Assembly (NCBI GenBank): GCA_019693395.1
Contig: JAAMXP010001074.1
Span: 1-64,000 of the forward strand
Length of the DNA stretch: 64,000 nucleotides
Source of the DNA: Ettlia oleoabundans
Taxonomy: Eukaryota > Chlorophyta > Chlorophyceae > Chlamydomonadales
Direction: 5' to 3'
The position numbers were made by a program, and so were the translations under genes. A model generated the notes under the pieces. That model was not told the DNA's origin. It searched no databases and was given only the letters and a program-made list of their open reading frames with translations. Shown here in pieces: positions 1 to 11,185 of this stretch. Numbering within the stretch: position 1 is the first letter of the stretch; every line of letters starts with the position of its first letter.

Positions 1-1030
1 GGCTACACTGTACGGGATGGCACGGCCCTTCTCACAACACCAGCTCAGCAGCGCCGCATTCAGCGACGGCTGCAGCCTTTTGCCGAGCGTTTTGGCGGCA
101 CGGTTGATGAGTTGCAGCGGCTTCTTCACAGCCTGTGGCGCATTCCCTGGGAAAACTGTCACAAGGAACCTTTCTGGCGCCTGATTTATGATGCGTTAAA
201 TTCTCCCTTCAGGCGCCTTGCTCGCGGCTTTTGAGCTCGGACCAGCCACCTCCGACGCTCTGAGGGCCCGCCTGGAGGGTGGTTGCCACCTGGCGCTGCC
301 GCAGCCCTGGAACGGCCAGGTGGGCTGCTACCCCAAGCACCGCACCCTGCGCCTGACCGGCGTGCCCCCCCTGCTGGAGCTCGAGGGCCTACAGCTCGCC
401 CTCACCAAAGCTGGCATCCCTGCTGAAGACCTGGACTATATCACCGACCCTGTGACCAGCCTGCAGCGTGCCGACCTCGTCACTTGCACCGTGCCAGCTG
501 ACACCCGCCTGCCTGATACCATCACCTGCCAGTTTGCGGGCGAGACACACACCATCCATGTGCGTCCCATCTCCACCGTGCCAGCCGCACCAGCTTGGGC
601 CCTCCCCCTCCCGTCGCTGCCCGTTTTGGTGGGGGTGGCGGTGAGACCCAGCCCACTGCCGCCCACCTGCTCACCTCGACCCTGGCTGCCAGCCCTGCTG
701 CAGCTGTGGCTCCCGCCCCTGCCCAGGCAGCCGGTGCTGTGCACACTGAGCCCCTACCCCAGCGCCCGCCACCGCAGCACGCCCGCCCGGCAGCATCACC
801 AGCTTGCACCCAGGGTGGCAGCGGCGGCAGTGTAGCCGGCAACAGCCGCGATCCCAAAGCTGGCCAGCAGGGTGCACGCAGCGGCGGCAGAGGACGCCCG
901 CACGACAGTGGCCAGCCTGCCAAGGACTACGGCCTACATGCTGCAGCACTACAAGGATATCAAGGTTGTATAGCCATGTCCAAGCCTCATCTGCTAGCGT
1001 CGCACTCCAAGGCTTCTGCCGTGTGCTAGC
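1..1030 (+). mobile_element. Decayed reading frames, possibly a retroelement edge
   Basis: Three overlapping plus-strand frames are open here. One runs from the window edge to a stop at 232-234 and contains WRIPWENCHKEPFWRL, which resembles the short Trp-rich segment near the end of some algal LINE-type polyproteins. A second runs from about 209 to 835 and a third from 595 to 1029; the later parts are Ala/Pro/Gly-rich. A pyrimidine-rich CAG at about 212 could be a splice acceptor joining the first two frames. No catalytic domain is visible, so the retroelement reading is inference. It could equally be the end of an unrecognised host gene lying to the left. Confidence 0.25.
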
Positions 1031-1681
1031 GCTGGTGGCGCCGATGTAGACGCCTTGCGCCAAACACTACGGGGGGACCGGCTGGAAAAGCAGAGACAAG
1101 ACAGCAGAGACATATCCAGGAACCGATAAGAGTGGCTGCGTTTGGCACTCTGTTGCGGCTGCTGCCTCATGCCGGGTTCCTTGTTGCTTGTTGCTCCCGC
1201 TAGGCTGCTCTATGTCGGTTGCTTGTTACCCTTCTAGGTTGTTACAATATATATTCTACGCACCACCCCTGATGCTTTTCCCCAGACTGTTATGTATCTG
1301 GCAGCTGGGCTTACGGTGTGCATAGCTCAATACCCTGGAGCTAGACCTGGCGCATCAGGCAGGCATCCCTGAGCTGCCCGGCGTTGCCCACAGCATCAAT
1401 TGTGAGCCGGCAGCTCCAGACCAAAAGGAATGCTGGGGGTGGCCCCAATGCCAAGCCAGCAGCCAGACAGTACGGGAATGCAACTTCCCTGACCAAGGTT
1501 TTGAAGCCGGGGGGCCGTGCCGGCGGCGCCGCTGATGTGGCATAGTACTAGTATGTGGCGGCAGCTGGAAGCCTGAGGCAGATGAATTGCAGAGCGACCA
1601 CGCATCCTTTTGCCGCTGTAGTTCTGGTGGCATAGAAAGACCATCCACCCATCCGTGTATTCACTCGCGCGCAAGGCCACC
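1031..1681. other. Intergenic region upstream of the TIP30-like gene
   Basis: No coding region is supported here. The stretch should hold the promoter and 5' leader of the plus-strand oxidoreductase gene. An AT-rich patch lies at about 1247-1260. The minus-strand open frames at about 1355-1719 have no recognisable family and are treated as chance. Confidence 0.5.
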
Positions 1682-3330
1682 ATGTCCAAGCAGCTAAAAG
1701 CCGTGGTTGTGGGCGGCACAGGCGCCGTGGGTGCGTCTCAGGGGCGGGCGCCGCCGCCCTTCCGAACAGGGAAAGCGATACACACGCTGCTTGTTTCCGC
1801 CCACTGCGACGCGCGCTGCCGTGCGCACGGCGCCGCAGCCCAGCAGCTGCTCACTGGTTGTGACAGCACGGATGTACTCTCCTGTTCTGCCAACCTATCA
1901 GCGTTGAAGGTTCCCATGCCGCTTGCTGCAGGGCGGGAAGTGGTGGGACAGCTGCTGGCGAGCCCGCGGTGGTTCAGCGTGGTGGCGGTGGGTCGCCGCG
2001 CCACAGAGCCGCCCGAAGCTTACAATAGCCAGCCATCGTATGACGGCAGCAAGTTGCAGCAGGCGGTGATCGACATGGACAACCTGGAGAAGGAGGCAAA
2101 GGAGGCTTTTGCTGGAGCTGACTCCGTCTTCTGCTGCCTGGGCACCACGAGAGGGGTGCGTTGGGGTCCAGGGGGCTGCCAGCACCATAGCCAGTCATGG
2201 TAGCCTTGTCATGCATTTGGCACTGGCAGCTTACCTCGCTTTTGCAGGAACTACAAGGGCTTTACAATCAACCCAGGATGCCAGGCTGGGTTGGTGGCAG
2301 CATGCTGCCGTCGGGTCAAACGCCCTTCTGTCGCACCCACCTTCGGAGGTGCACGCCAATCCCTTGCCCGTCTGCCAGTGGGTGCTCTTCTTGGGCAGTC
2401 AACACGTTGCATCATTCTGTAGGCTCCCCAATAATAGCCCTGAAGAGCAGCTCCCAACAGCTATTTTCCCAATCCACTGCAGGCAGCAGGCAGTGCGGAT
2501 CAGTTCAGGAAGGTTGACCTGACGTATGTCGAGGCGACGGCTCGAGCGGCCAAGGCGGCGGCGGTGCCCACCTTTGCGTTGGTCAGCGCGCAGGGTGCGC
2601 GAGCGGGAATCTGGGCTAGCGATCTAAAGGTGTGTGCTTACCCTGCGGCTGGTGCAATGCTGATGCAAGCTGCTTGTGGCTGGCACTGCTATTGGCTCTT
2701 CTGTAGCATGGTTGTTGGTAAATGAACCTCCTTGCTGTGCATCAATGTGGTATCTGTTGCGGCTCCTGGTTTGCCTTGCTTTGGGAAGTCACATGCCCTA
2801 GTTTCGCATTCATTTTGCAGCCCTTCCATGGACTGTTGTACACAAAAACAAAGGGACAGGTGCGGCATTTCCCTGCCGTTGCCTGTGTCTGCTTTGTGGC
2901 GTCGGCCAGCTCATAACGCTTGCTACATGCATTTCGCTGGTCAGGCGGGGTGGCAGTTGGTTTGCGCACATGTTCGGAAAAGCTTACAAACTGCACCAGT
3001 CATGGTTTACGATTGCTCTCCATGGTTGGGATTGCACTCTCAGCCTGCCCCGTGTCTTGTGTATATCATTTGCAGGCAGAAGAGGCAGTCAAGGCAATGG
3101 GCCTGCCATACACCGCAATCATGCGCCCCGGCTTGCTCGAACGCGGCGGCGTGGCCCGTGGCATGGAACGCATCTTCGCCAAGCTCGTGAGCAGTGTTCC
3201 TGTCAGCCAGGTGGCACGAACAATGGTTGTGGATGCGGAGCGCTGGCACGACACGCACGCAGGCGGCGCAGCAGCGGCACAACCGGAGGTCAAGGTTTTC
3301 GAGATGGGGCAGATTCAGAATTTCGAGTAG
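1682..3330 (+). CDS. TIP30/HTATIP2-like NAD(P)-binding oxidoreductase
   Basis: The five-exon model is 1682-1730, 1932-2155, 2483-2629, 2821-2859 and 3076-3330, giving 237 residues, close to the about 242 of animal HTATIP2/TIP30. The start ATG sits in a strong GCCACCATG context. Visible motifs are the Rossmann loop VVVGGTGAVG near the N-terminus, VFCCLGTTRG in the middle and AMGLPYTAIMRPGLLERG near the end, all typical of this atypical short-chain dehydrogenase family. All introns are GT-AG. It is probably a soluble NADPH-binding protein; its substrate is not known from sequence, and plant and algal relatives are mostly uncharacterised. The exon structure is well supported because frame and homology agree across every junction. 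Confidence 0.9.
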
Positions 3331-3738
3331 ATAGACTGGGGAGTCGGCATCCAAAATTCCGTCCATGCTGCTGGCCATGGTCAGCTTGAGTTCTGGCAGG
3401 CTGGCTTTTAGTTCCTTTCGCTCCATCTTGCATCCCTCTGCTGCGCCTGTGTCGCTGCACTATCCACAGGCTGCGCATCATCTGTCCTGCATATAATCAA
3501 TCTACTATGATAATCTCCCCGTGTGTATCAATGTAGCTTAAAGGAGAAGCCCGATCAACAGCCCAGCATCGTCACGGGGTTGGCGCCAGGTGAGCCCCTG
3601 CCACTCGACCTTTTAGTGCAACTCTGCCAGCGTGCGTTTACTAATAAACAAGCCAGCCATAGTTCCTTTCGCCACGATTCCAACCGGCGTTTTCACGCAA
3701 CCCGCGTTGTTTTGCTCGCCACAGCCACACAGACCATC
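3331..3738. other. Intergenic region between TIP30-like and ELIP genes
   Basis: This 408-base gap holds the 3' end of the oxidoreductase transcript and the promoter and leader of ELIP. The ELIP frame stays open upstream to about 3523, but that extension has no transit-peptide character, so the ATG at 3739 is preferred. No repeat or RNA gene was seen. Confidence 0.5.
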
Positions 3739-4525
3739 ATGTCGCGGTTGCAAACTACGCTTGCCCGCTTATATTGTCAGAAGACAGGACAGAGGAGCGC
3801 TGCAAGGGTGGTGCGGGCTGCAGCGAGTCAGCCACCACCTGGAATGCGGTCGTTCGAACCTCCCAGCACCAGTAGCAGCAACGGCAGCGTTTACGCCGGC
3901 AGCACTTTCAGCGGCATGGTTGGCAGCACTGGTGCTGCAGCAGCGACGTCACCGGCGGCGGCAGCACCCGAGGCTCCTCGCAGCTACCGCGTCTCTGTAT
4001 GGCAAGCAATGCGGTTTGCGGGTCCCGTGCCAGAGAGGGTGAATGGCAGGATGGCCATGATGGCCTTCTTGCATGTGGCGCAGCGTGAGATGGAGACTGG
4101 CCAAACAGGTACAGTGCTTTTGCCTGCAGTGCACTTCCCCAGCCTGCCGCACTTGGAGCATATGCAGGCGTGCCTGTGAGCAAGCTACGTTTCTTGGCAT
4201 TGTTGACGGCAGCACAGAAACTGTCTCAACTGCGGCACACCTATAGGAACACGCTGCCATGTGCCAATTCTACAACGCTATTTGCCCTCTGCGCGCAGTC
4301 ATTCAGCAAGCCCAGGCGCTGCCAAACGACTGGCACTCCTGGCCCTTTATCGCGCTGCTGCTGCTGTTTGTATACGCCGCATTTCCTCCTGCGCTGGTGG
4401 GTGCCAAGGAAGAAGACTTTGCAATGTTCAGTGTTAAAGCAGAGAAGACCAACGGGCGGGCCGCAATGTTGGGAATGGCGGTGCTGACTGCCCTGGAGTG
4501 GCACAGTGGCTTCTGCTTTTTCTGA
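3739..4525 (+). CDS. ELIP: Early light-induced protein (ELIP), plastid thylakoid
   Basis: Two exons (3739-4108 and 4299-4525) give 198 residues, normal for an ELIP. The N-terminus is rich in Arg, Ser and Ala, as in a chloroplast transit peptide, followed by a Ser/Ala-rich spacer. Helix 1 carries PERVNGRMAMMAF and helix 3 carries EKTNGRAAMLGMA, the paired chlorophyll-binding motifs of the LHC superfamily; a middle hydrophobic helix contains WPFIALLLLFVYAAF. ELIPs bind pigment temporarily under high light or stress and limit photo-oxidative damage. The ATG at 3739 starts the basic transit-like stretch. A TGTAA motif lies about 170 bases after the stop. Confidence 0.9.
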
Positions 4526-4878
4526 TATTTTCTTGTAGATGCTAAGATTACCATGTGTCTGCCAACTGGCAGGCTGGCACGGGCGGTTGTCTGGCGCATG
4601 ATTTACACTGTTTTTGCAGTTACTGAACAAAATCAACATATATTTGATTCAAAACAATGTAGGATATATTATTTCATTGCCTCATTGGCAGTTGACTGTA
4701 AATGCTGGCGAATGGCAAACAATCCACAGCATGGAGCGCTTGCAGCCCGTCATAGCAGCTTGGGATCTGCAGGAGATTAAGCACATGCAGTTGCTTAGCA
4801 GCTGTGGTATGCTGTTTGCATTCCGAGCTCCCATGAGCATCCCCTCCGTTCAGCCCTGCTGGCTACAGAAGTGTGCCT
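4526..4878. other. Convergent 3' region, ELIP versus HAD hydrolase
   Basis: This stretch is relatively AT-rich and non-coding. It carries a plus-strand TGTAA at 4697-4701 for ELIP and a minus-strand TGTAA (TTACA at 4603-4607) for the opposing gene, so the two transcripts may overlap at their ends. Confidence 0.45.
4697..4701 (+). terminator. TGTAA poly(A) signal candidate for ELIP
   Basis: TGTAA is the chlorophyte polyadenylation signal. This copy is 172 bases past the ELIP stop codon. The match is only five bases, so the call rests on position. Confidence 0.4.
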
Positions 4879-6503
4879 TCATACACCGGCCCAACATAAC
4901 CCACAGCCTTCACTGCAGCACTTACACCCAGACATCTTTGTCACGTCTATCGCCTTGAGGAAGCCAGCCCGCTTGATTGCCTCCATGCCCAGTGGTGCAT
5001 CCTCGTACCTGCACCCCAGTTTGACCAGCACCAGCTGGACGCATCAACGTACGAAACAACGGATAGTGCTTGGTAGTACGCTTGATAGCAGGCTGCCTGA
5101 GCGCAGGCCTGCAAACCATCAAGACTGATGTGCCCATGATGCGCGCAAGCCGGTCGCTCATCACTGTCACAGCCCCTGTGCCAGCCCCTGTGCTCTAATT
5201 ATGCCAACGCACTCACCCAACGCAGTACTGCGGCGCCACACCAATCAGCTCTGCCGCCCGCAGGAAGGTCTCTGGGTGCGGCTTGCCGTTTGCCACATCG
5301 TTTGCCGTCACTATGGCGTCGAAGAAGCCGTTGAGCAGGTTGGCTGCAGACAGCGATTTTGTGACTTGGGCCTTGTTGCCGCCCGTGGCAATGGCAATGG
5401 GCAGGCCTGCACGGAACCATTGGGAGACCCATCAGTTGGACAGGTGCGGACTTGAACGGAACAAACTCTGACCCACCCAACACGCCTCTTTATCATGGCT
5501 GGATAGCTGCAGGCAGGCAGACGCAGCCGACGAGCGTAGTTGGTAGCACTCTGTTGAACATCTCACCCTTTGCCTTAGCTGCACGTGCAATCTCCATGAC
5601 GCACTCAATGACCTTGGTCTCACCTGCATGGCATAAGGACGGTTGGTTGCCATAGATAAGAAATACAACTCGCAGCTAAAATTGGCCCAGCCAGCAGGAC
5701 AGTTGAGGGGACGCGTTGCACACAGTGGATGTAGCACAGCCAACGGGCAGGAGCTTCGCAGAAGGCAAGGCCAGGCCAACCACACGGCATGATACAGCTG
5801 GGCACTCACCTGCCAACTCTACATACAGTTCTGTCTTGCGCTGAACTGCCTTCGCAATATCAATGTGAGTCAGGCCCTGCAAACGGGCCCCAGTCGCATG
5901 TATGAACAACAACAGCCATCAGGCACGCCGTTATGGTGAACATCATTTTTACGAAAGCTGCAGGTGCAGCTTGCCATTCCCATAAGTGTTCTAAGCCAGT
6001 ACCATTGCAGCATAGTCATATCACATATACAAGTATTACCCCAGACGTTGCTGGCACCACCGCAACCACCCCACCTGCTCCTCACACAGCAGCTCCATGA
6101 TGGCACGCGAGGGTTTGCCTGCTAGTGCCAGCAGCTGCTCCACTGTCAAGCTAAAGTTATACTCCTGCGACAGTTGCTGCCACGCCTGCCAGTGGTGCGC
6201 CATCGTGTCCAGCACGGTCCCTGCAGCACCGTAAATTTGTTCCTGAGGTTGGTGGCCGCTGCTGGGCAACGTTGGCCAGCCGGTCCATTACCAAATAGCT
6301 GGCAACAGTTTTTGGAAACCTGGCTGGCAGTGTTAACTTCCCAATGCCACTGACCATCAAGATCAAACACCAAGCCTGCAAATACGGGGAAACAAGCAAG
6401 GAGTTGGACTGGAGAAACTGCAACCGACGGCGGTGATGCCAGCAGGCGGCGACAGCAACTGCCAGCATGCCCAGTGTCGCACTGCAGCGCGTCCTGCCCT
6501 CAT
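4879..6503 (-). CDS. HAD-superfamily hydrolase (CbbY/phosphoglucomutase-like)
   Basis: The exon model, 5' to 3' on the minus strand, is 6425-6503, 6355-6375, 6075-6220, 5810-5876, 5567-5623, 5217-5406 and 4879-5008, giving 229 residues. The nucleophile motif LVFDLDGTVLDT is split over exons 2 and 3, and a four-helix cap follows. Motif II is ATGG, the lysine motif lies near GKPHPE, and motif IV reads VGYEDAPLGMEA, so all four HAD catalytic motifs are present. The family includes sugar-phosphate phosphatases and beta-phosphoglucomutases; the substrate cannot be fixed. Exons 2-7 are secure. Exon 1 is a proposal: it gives a basic, transit-like start but needs a 49-base intron (6376-6424). Confidence 0.85.
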
Positions 6504-6786
6504 TTCAGTAGCACCAGGAAGCTAGATGGCACGGGCGGCGCTAGAGGCATGGACTCGCCTCGGGCCTCTTCTGGCAGATACTCCTGGAGCACCGTCATGA
6601 TTCAAAGGCAGTATATTTCAAGGAGAACTTGGAAAAAAGCGATATATGGCCCAGCAGCTCCATGTCCATTCCATGTCTTGACTGCCACCTGTAAGATAGT
6701 TCTGCATCATGCCGAGTGGGTGGAGACCGTGCGCAACCCGGTCGTCTTTACCATTTCGGCACCCGAACTTGTGAATACCGGGCCTC
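6504..6786. promoter_or_regulatory. Divergent promoter region, HAD hydrolase / DNL protein
   Basis: This 283-base gap separates two divergently transcribed start codons and so probably drives both genes. If exon 1 of the HAD gene is wrong, part of its 5' end may lie here; a short minus-strand frame opens at about 6600 but stops before joining. Confidence 0.4.
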
Positions 6787-8381
6787 ATGCAGGCTGCAGC
6801 CTCTGTCCGTTCCCCTCAAACTAGCACCCGCCGGGTGGGCGGACGCAGCGTTCGCCTCGTAACCCGCGCGGAATCGGTCCCACCCGGCGACCCTGCTGAT
6901 CGTCCGCGCCGCGCCGCGGTCAGCGAGACGGGGCTCAAGGGCGGCGCCAGCGCTGACGCTGGAACCCACCAGAGCACAGGAGAGGGTCCGTTGGAGCTCA
7001 AGGGCGGCGCACTGTGGTGGCAGCACCTGCACAACAGTGCCACCACACCGCTGTATGGGACCAACTTTGTGCTGCAGCGCCCGCGTATCGGCGGTCCGGG
7101 GCTGGTCCGTGCTGTGCGGCATCCCAAGCCGATTCGGCACACGCAGCCTGTGGCGGCGCCCCCAGTGGTGTGGAGCGCGCCAGGCAGCGGCGCGGGCCTC
7201 GCACTGGCTGGCAGCAGCCTGGGGAGCGGCAGCCTGGTGATTGACACCGAGTTTGAAGTTTTACCCCCCTCCAGCCAGCCGTCAGAGGCAGCTGTTCAGC
7301 CCAACACTACCTGCGTGGGCATCGTGTGGCAGCGCTCTGCTGATTCAGAGGAGGCGAAGGCGCCATACGCCAAAATGCGCCGCAGCAGCAAGCATCCGCG
7401 CCGCACCCAGCAGGTGGGTAGCGCTGCCATCGACTCCATTGCTTGTTCCTAAAACTGATTTCGCTGTCTTGCCTCCAGCGTGCTGGGAGCAAGAACGCAC
7501 AGTGTAGTGTATTAACGTCAGCGTCCGGTACTACTAGGAACATTTGCAAAAGGCCACTGAACCCAAGCACCCACTTGGTATCCTCCCAGTTCCTTCCTCA
7601 CGTCACCTTCCATGCACTCTGCCCCTCCCGCAGCTGCGCTTCACATGCAACCTGTGTGGCGAGGTGAATGATGCGGCTGTGAACCCCCATGCCTGGAAGA
7701 AAGGCTCCGTGTTTGCCCGGTGCCAGGTGTGCAGGCAGTTTAGCTGCAGCAGCCGCTGCTGCTAAAACAACACCAGTGCGCAAACAGCATGGATGGCCCC
7801 TTTTCTGCTCAGCCGTCTCTGGAAAAATTGTAGTTCAAAGTCTCCGTTATGGAAAGCCCGCCAATTCTTTTTCTGCACCACTTCCGCAAAATTTTTCAAA
7901 GCTCAGCCGCTGTCACACCAATTGCTCGCCCACTCAGCGCTGCCGCCCCTTTGCATGGCTTGTTCCCACACTGATGTGTCCCTTTGCTGCCCAGCAGGGC
8001 TGCTCGGCTGTGCACAAGCTCAAGGACAACCTCAACATCTTTCACGAACTGGCGGGCCCCGTATTTCCTCCCAGGGAGTTGCGCAGCAACTACCTGGTGC
8101 AGGTGGGGTGTCGCAGCTGTGAGACTGTGTGTGATTTTTGTGGATTGGGGTAGGGGCTAGTTGTGTTTGTGCAGAGGAGGCGAGGATTGCTTTGCAATTA
8201 TAGGTGCTTTGCCATTTTGCGGCCACTGCACGCCCACAGTACATGCCCCCAATGTGGTCCGCAACTGCTTATAGCCAAGCAGAGGCTCTTGGTGATGCAG
8301 CCGCCAACCTCTCGCATGTCTTACACGCATGCCTGTCTGCAGGAAATCCTGGATCGTATACGGCAAAACAACCGCAACTGA
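6787..8381 (+). CDS. Plastid DNL-type zinc-finger protein (HSP70 escort, HEP/Zr3 family)
   Basis: Four exons (6787-7413, 7634-7726, 7998-8102 and 8343-8381) give 287 residues. The first about 30 residues are basic and Ser/Arg-rich, as in a chloroplast transit peptide. The zinc ribbon is assembled from exons 2 and 3: CNLCGEVND, then NPHAWKKGSVFARCQGC, then KLKDNLNIFHEL, which contains the DNL signature and the two Cys pairs. Family members (Tim15/Hep1 in mitochondria, HEP2/ZR3 in plastids) keep organellar HSP70 soluble. The poorly conserved about 210-residue N-terminal exon, rich in Gly, Pro and Ala, is longer than in most homologues. Every exon junction keeps frame zero. Confidence 0.88.
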
Positions 8382-9266
8382 AGGGCTAGACAGTCGAACG
8401 GTCGTGGCTGGTCCACCCACCCACTCACCCAATAAAAGGAAGAGGGCTGTTTTCCTCCATCAGCCACCGTTAATCAGCGTCTTACCTCCACCCCTTTGGC
8501 AGCAGGCCACTCAGCTAGGCTCCCTGCTTCCCATTTCCTCCTTATGTTGGCTGAAACCATTCGCGCGGTTGCAATGCAGCCAGTTATGCGCATTGCACCT
8601 TCTGTCCTCGTTTGCCTCTCTGCTGGTTTGTTCCTCTCGGTGCCCATTGGTGGCTCATGTTGCCGTGTTAGTGTGACCTCTGGCTTCGTGCCTGCACATG
8701 TAATGTGCCTTTCGTTGTTCCTTGGGCTGCCTGCATATTTACCTGGCACTTGCAGTGAGCAAGCATCCCTCCTTGTACCACCACACACCAACGAGCATGA
8801 GCGTATGGCGTCTGCGCTGTTCCCGACTCATTGTGTCAGAACCCTTTCAAAGTATCCACTTGATGGTTTACAAGGGCTAGCGTACGTTTTAGATCAGTCA
8901 CTCTGTTGTCCCCATACCATATAATAGCGGAAGTTTTCTTCCCTTTCCCGTCATAAACAGTCAGGCTTGCTCAGCATCGGCTTGATGCAGCAATTCCCAG
9001 TCACCAGCGGCCACATTCTTTCTTGTACGAACCCCTCTCCTGTTGTTGAATTGAAACAGCGATGTACTCTGACCACTCCTTGTTGTTGATATCGGCTGTG
9101 TAATGTACCAGAAAAGTGGAGTGTCCAGTATCATGGCCAGGACCAATTGATTAAGCGTATCAGGCGACAGCACAGCGTATCATCACGTGCCTGCTTGTGG
9201 GCTGACTAAAACCTTACAAGCTAGACATTAAAATACATAACTGTACACAATGACCAGTGCTGTGTG
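8382..9266. other. Convergent 3' region, DNL protein versus transporter
   Basis: No gene is supported in this 885-base stretch. A plus-strand frame at 8496-8924 is open but has no recognisable family, and it follows the DNL gene stop without promoter-like sequence. A TGTAA at about 8698 could end the DNL transcript. The minus-strand TGTAA at 9214-9218 is 50 bases past the transporter stop. Confidence 0.45.
9214..9218 (-). terminator. TGTAA poly(A) signal candidate for the transporter gene
   Basis: TTACA on the plus strand reads TGTAA on the transporter strand, about 50 bases beyond its stop codon, which fits a chlorophyte poly(A) signal. Confidence 0.4.
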
Positions 9267-10714
9267 TCATGCATTCTTGTCTTTTGATGTTGCAACTTCC
9301 GATGTGCTCGCTCCAGCCGTGCCTGCTTTGTCTGCTTGGCCTTGCTTTGCTGCCTGGGCCTGTCGTTGACTGCCACCCGCCAGCACATAGATGGCACCAC
9401 CAACTGTGGTGACTGACGCACTGAGTATAGTCTGTGGCGTGAGGCACAGATGCTCTCGCGAGGGACTGCAGAATAGCACCGCAACCACTACGGTGATCAC
9501 TGCACCCCGCACAGCGTTGACTAGCCCCACTCCAATGGCACCCTCGGTTTGAAAAACTGCTGCCTGTACCAGCATGTGCAGATTGAAAAGCAGCCCAAAA
9601 AGCGCCAGCAGGGCGATGACATGGCGCGGAGTGGCCTCGCTGGCAGCCATGCGTTGTAGCACAAGTCGGTCCCAGTTGGGGACGGTGTACAGGGCCTGGT
9701 AGGCGGCGCTGGCCAGGAAACCTGCAAGATGCGGGGGCATGAGGTTACTCCAAACGAAAGTTGGCAGGGATATAGTGTTGGTCCTGCCAGGTGTTATAAT
9801 GCAGGAGTGTGGTAAACAGATCAGTGCAAATAGGGATTCTGGAGCCGCCTAAGCAGGTGGCAGCTTTCAACCTGCGTCCTTGCGTAGCGCGGGCCAGCGT
9901 GCCAACTTAGGCCCCTCCCTTTGTAAGTTTCACCTCGCTGCCGACCAGCCACTAAGCCCTCCCACAGGACATCGTGCAGCTTACCTAGAATGGAGACGTG
10001 CCACATAATCTCAGCATTGGGTGGCGGCGCCTGCTCGCCCTTGAGCAGCTTCTCGTAAGCCACGCCCAGGATGCTGTAAAGCAGAGCTGCCAGCGCAACC
10101 AGCGCCGCTCCCACCAGCTGCTCCCTAGACAGCGCAGCATTAGCTGCTGTGTTGCTAGTAACGCTGTTGTCATTGATGCTGCTGCTGGCACCGCTGAAGT
10201 AGCCGTTTATGTAGGTGGCAGGTGCTGCCCGCACTGCGAGGCCCAGCCCCACAAACACGATTCCTCCCAGTTGGCCTGCTGTGAGGCGCCGGTGAAGCAC
10301 CCAGCGGGTCAGTGCGGCCGTCAGCACCTGCCCCACTCCTGACAACAGCAGGTTGGCCAGCGTGGCGCCACAGGCGAAGAACCCCAGACAGTACACGGTG
10401 TACGCTGAGGCATCTAGCAGCCCAATCAATGCCATCAGCCGGCGCTGGCCACGTGTGGCGGACGAGGCGGCTCCTCGCGGTCGGCGCAGCGCGGCTCCCA
10501 ACAGGGTTGCCGCAAACTTCACAGCGGGGATGATGTGGCCCTCTGGGGCGCTAAATTTCGTATCCGTAATGAACTGCGACACTATGTTCAGCACCACGCC
10601 GGAGCACAGGTAGGCAAGCGGCGTGTACAGCCCCATCTTGGTCGCCCTGTGGGGCTGTGGGGCTTGACTAGCGCTGGTGGCACGCAGATGGGTTGTGTGG
10701 TGTTGCACAGCCAA
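9267..10714 (-). CDS. DMT-superfamily (EamA-like) membrane transporter
   Basis: Two exons (9985-10714 and 9267-9721) give 394 residues from the first ATG at 10714, or 368 from the ATG at 10636, which begins MGLYTPLAYLCSGVV at the first membrane helix. I cannot decide between the starts. About ten hydrophobic helices arranged as two repeats are visible. The first repeat ends with LANLLLSGVGQVLTAALTRW and then QLGGIVFVGLGLAVRA, a typical EamA pattern. A polar loop of about 35 residues rich in Ser/Asn separates the halves, and the C-terminal tail is hydrophilic (Lys, Ala, Gln). Relatives move nucleotide sugars, metabolites or drugs; the substrate is unknown. The single intron is GT-AG with phase 1. 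Confidence 0.82.
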
Positions 10715-11185
10715 ACTCTGCAGCAGCTATGTGACGGGGGTAGGGGGGACCAGCAATGAGAATGCTGGAGGGTTGCCAAAGGCGACAATGCCAGTTGGCG
10801 GCGGCTAGGCGCCATCCCAGAGGGGCGTAAGGGAATGCAGGGAGGGCATCGTGGAGAAGCTGTACATAACCCCAGACATAACCCACCTGATATATATACG
10901 GAGAAGAGCCTGACAGTCTGCTCTGCAGTTGTTGCCGCTCAAAATGCTGCCGGTATGTAATGCGCCATCACGTTTGTAAGGGCTTAGCTGCCGAAACACA
11001 TCCGCCCGCCTATAGCGCTTCAGGGCCAAACATTTTGCACTGCTGGTGCCAGCAGGGCGACAGTCGCCGTGGCTCAGAGATCAGTCAGCATTAAGAATTG
11101 GTCGCGTTTCTAGCACACAGAGGAACCCAACTAGGCGGTAGTGGGCGTTGAGGCCCTCTAATCGATTCGCTTGCTGTCTGATCAC
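10715..11185. promoter_or_regulatory. Divergent promoter region, transporter / CSN4
   Basis: This 471-base gap separates the start codons of two divergent genes. An AT-rich TATATATA-like patch at about 10892-10899 is the only core-promoter-like sequence noticed. No other gene was seen here. Confidence 0.4.

Noticed and set aside
8496..8924. Plus-strand 142-codon frame after the DNL zinc-finger gene
   Set aside because: No family resemblance and no promoter-like sequence; better read as 3' untranslated or intergenic DNA.
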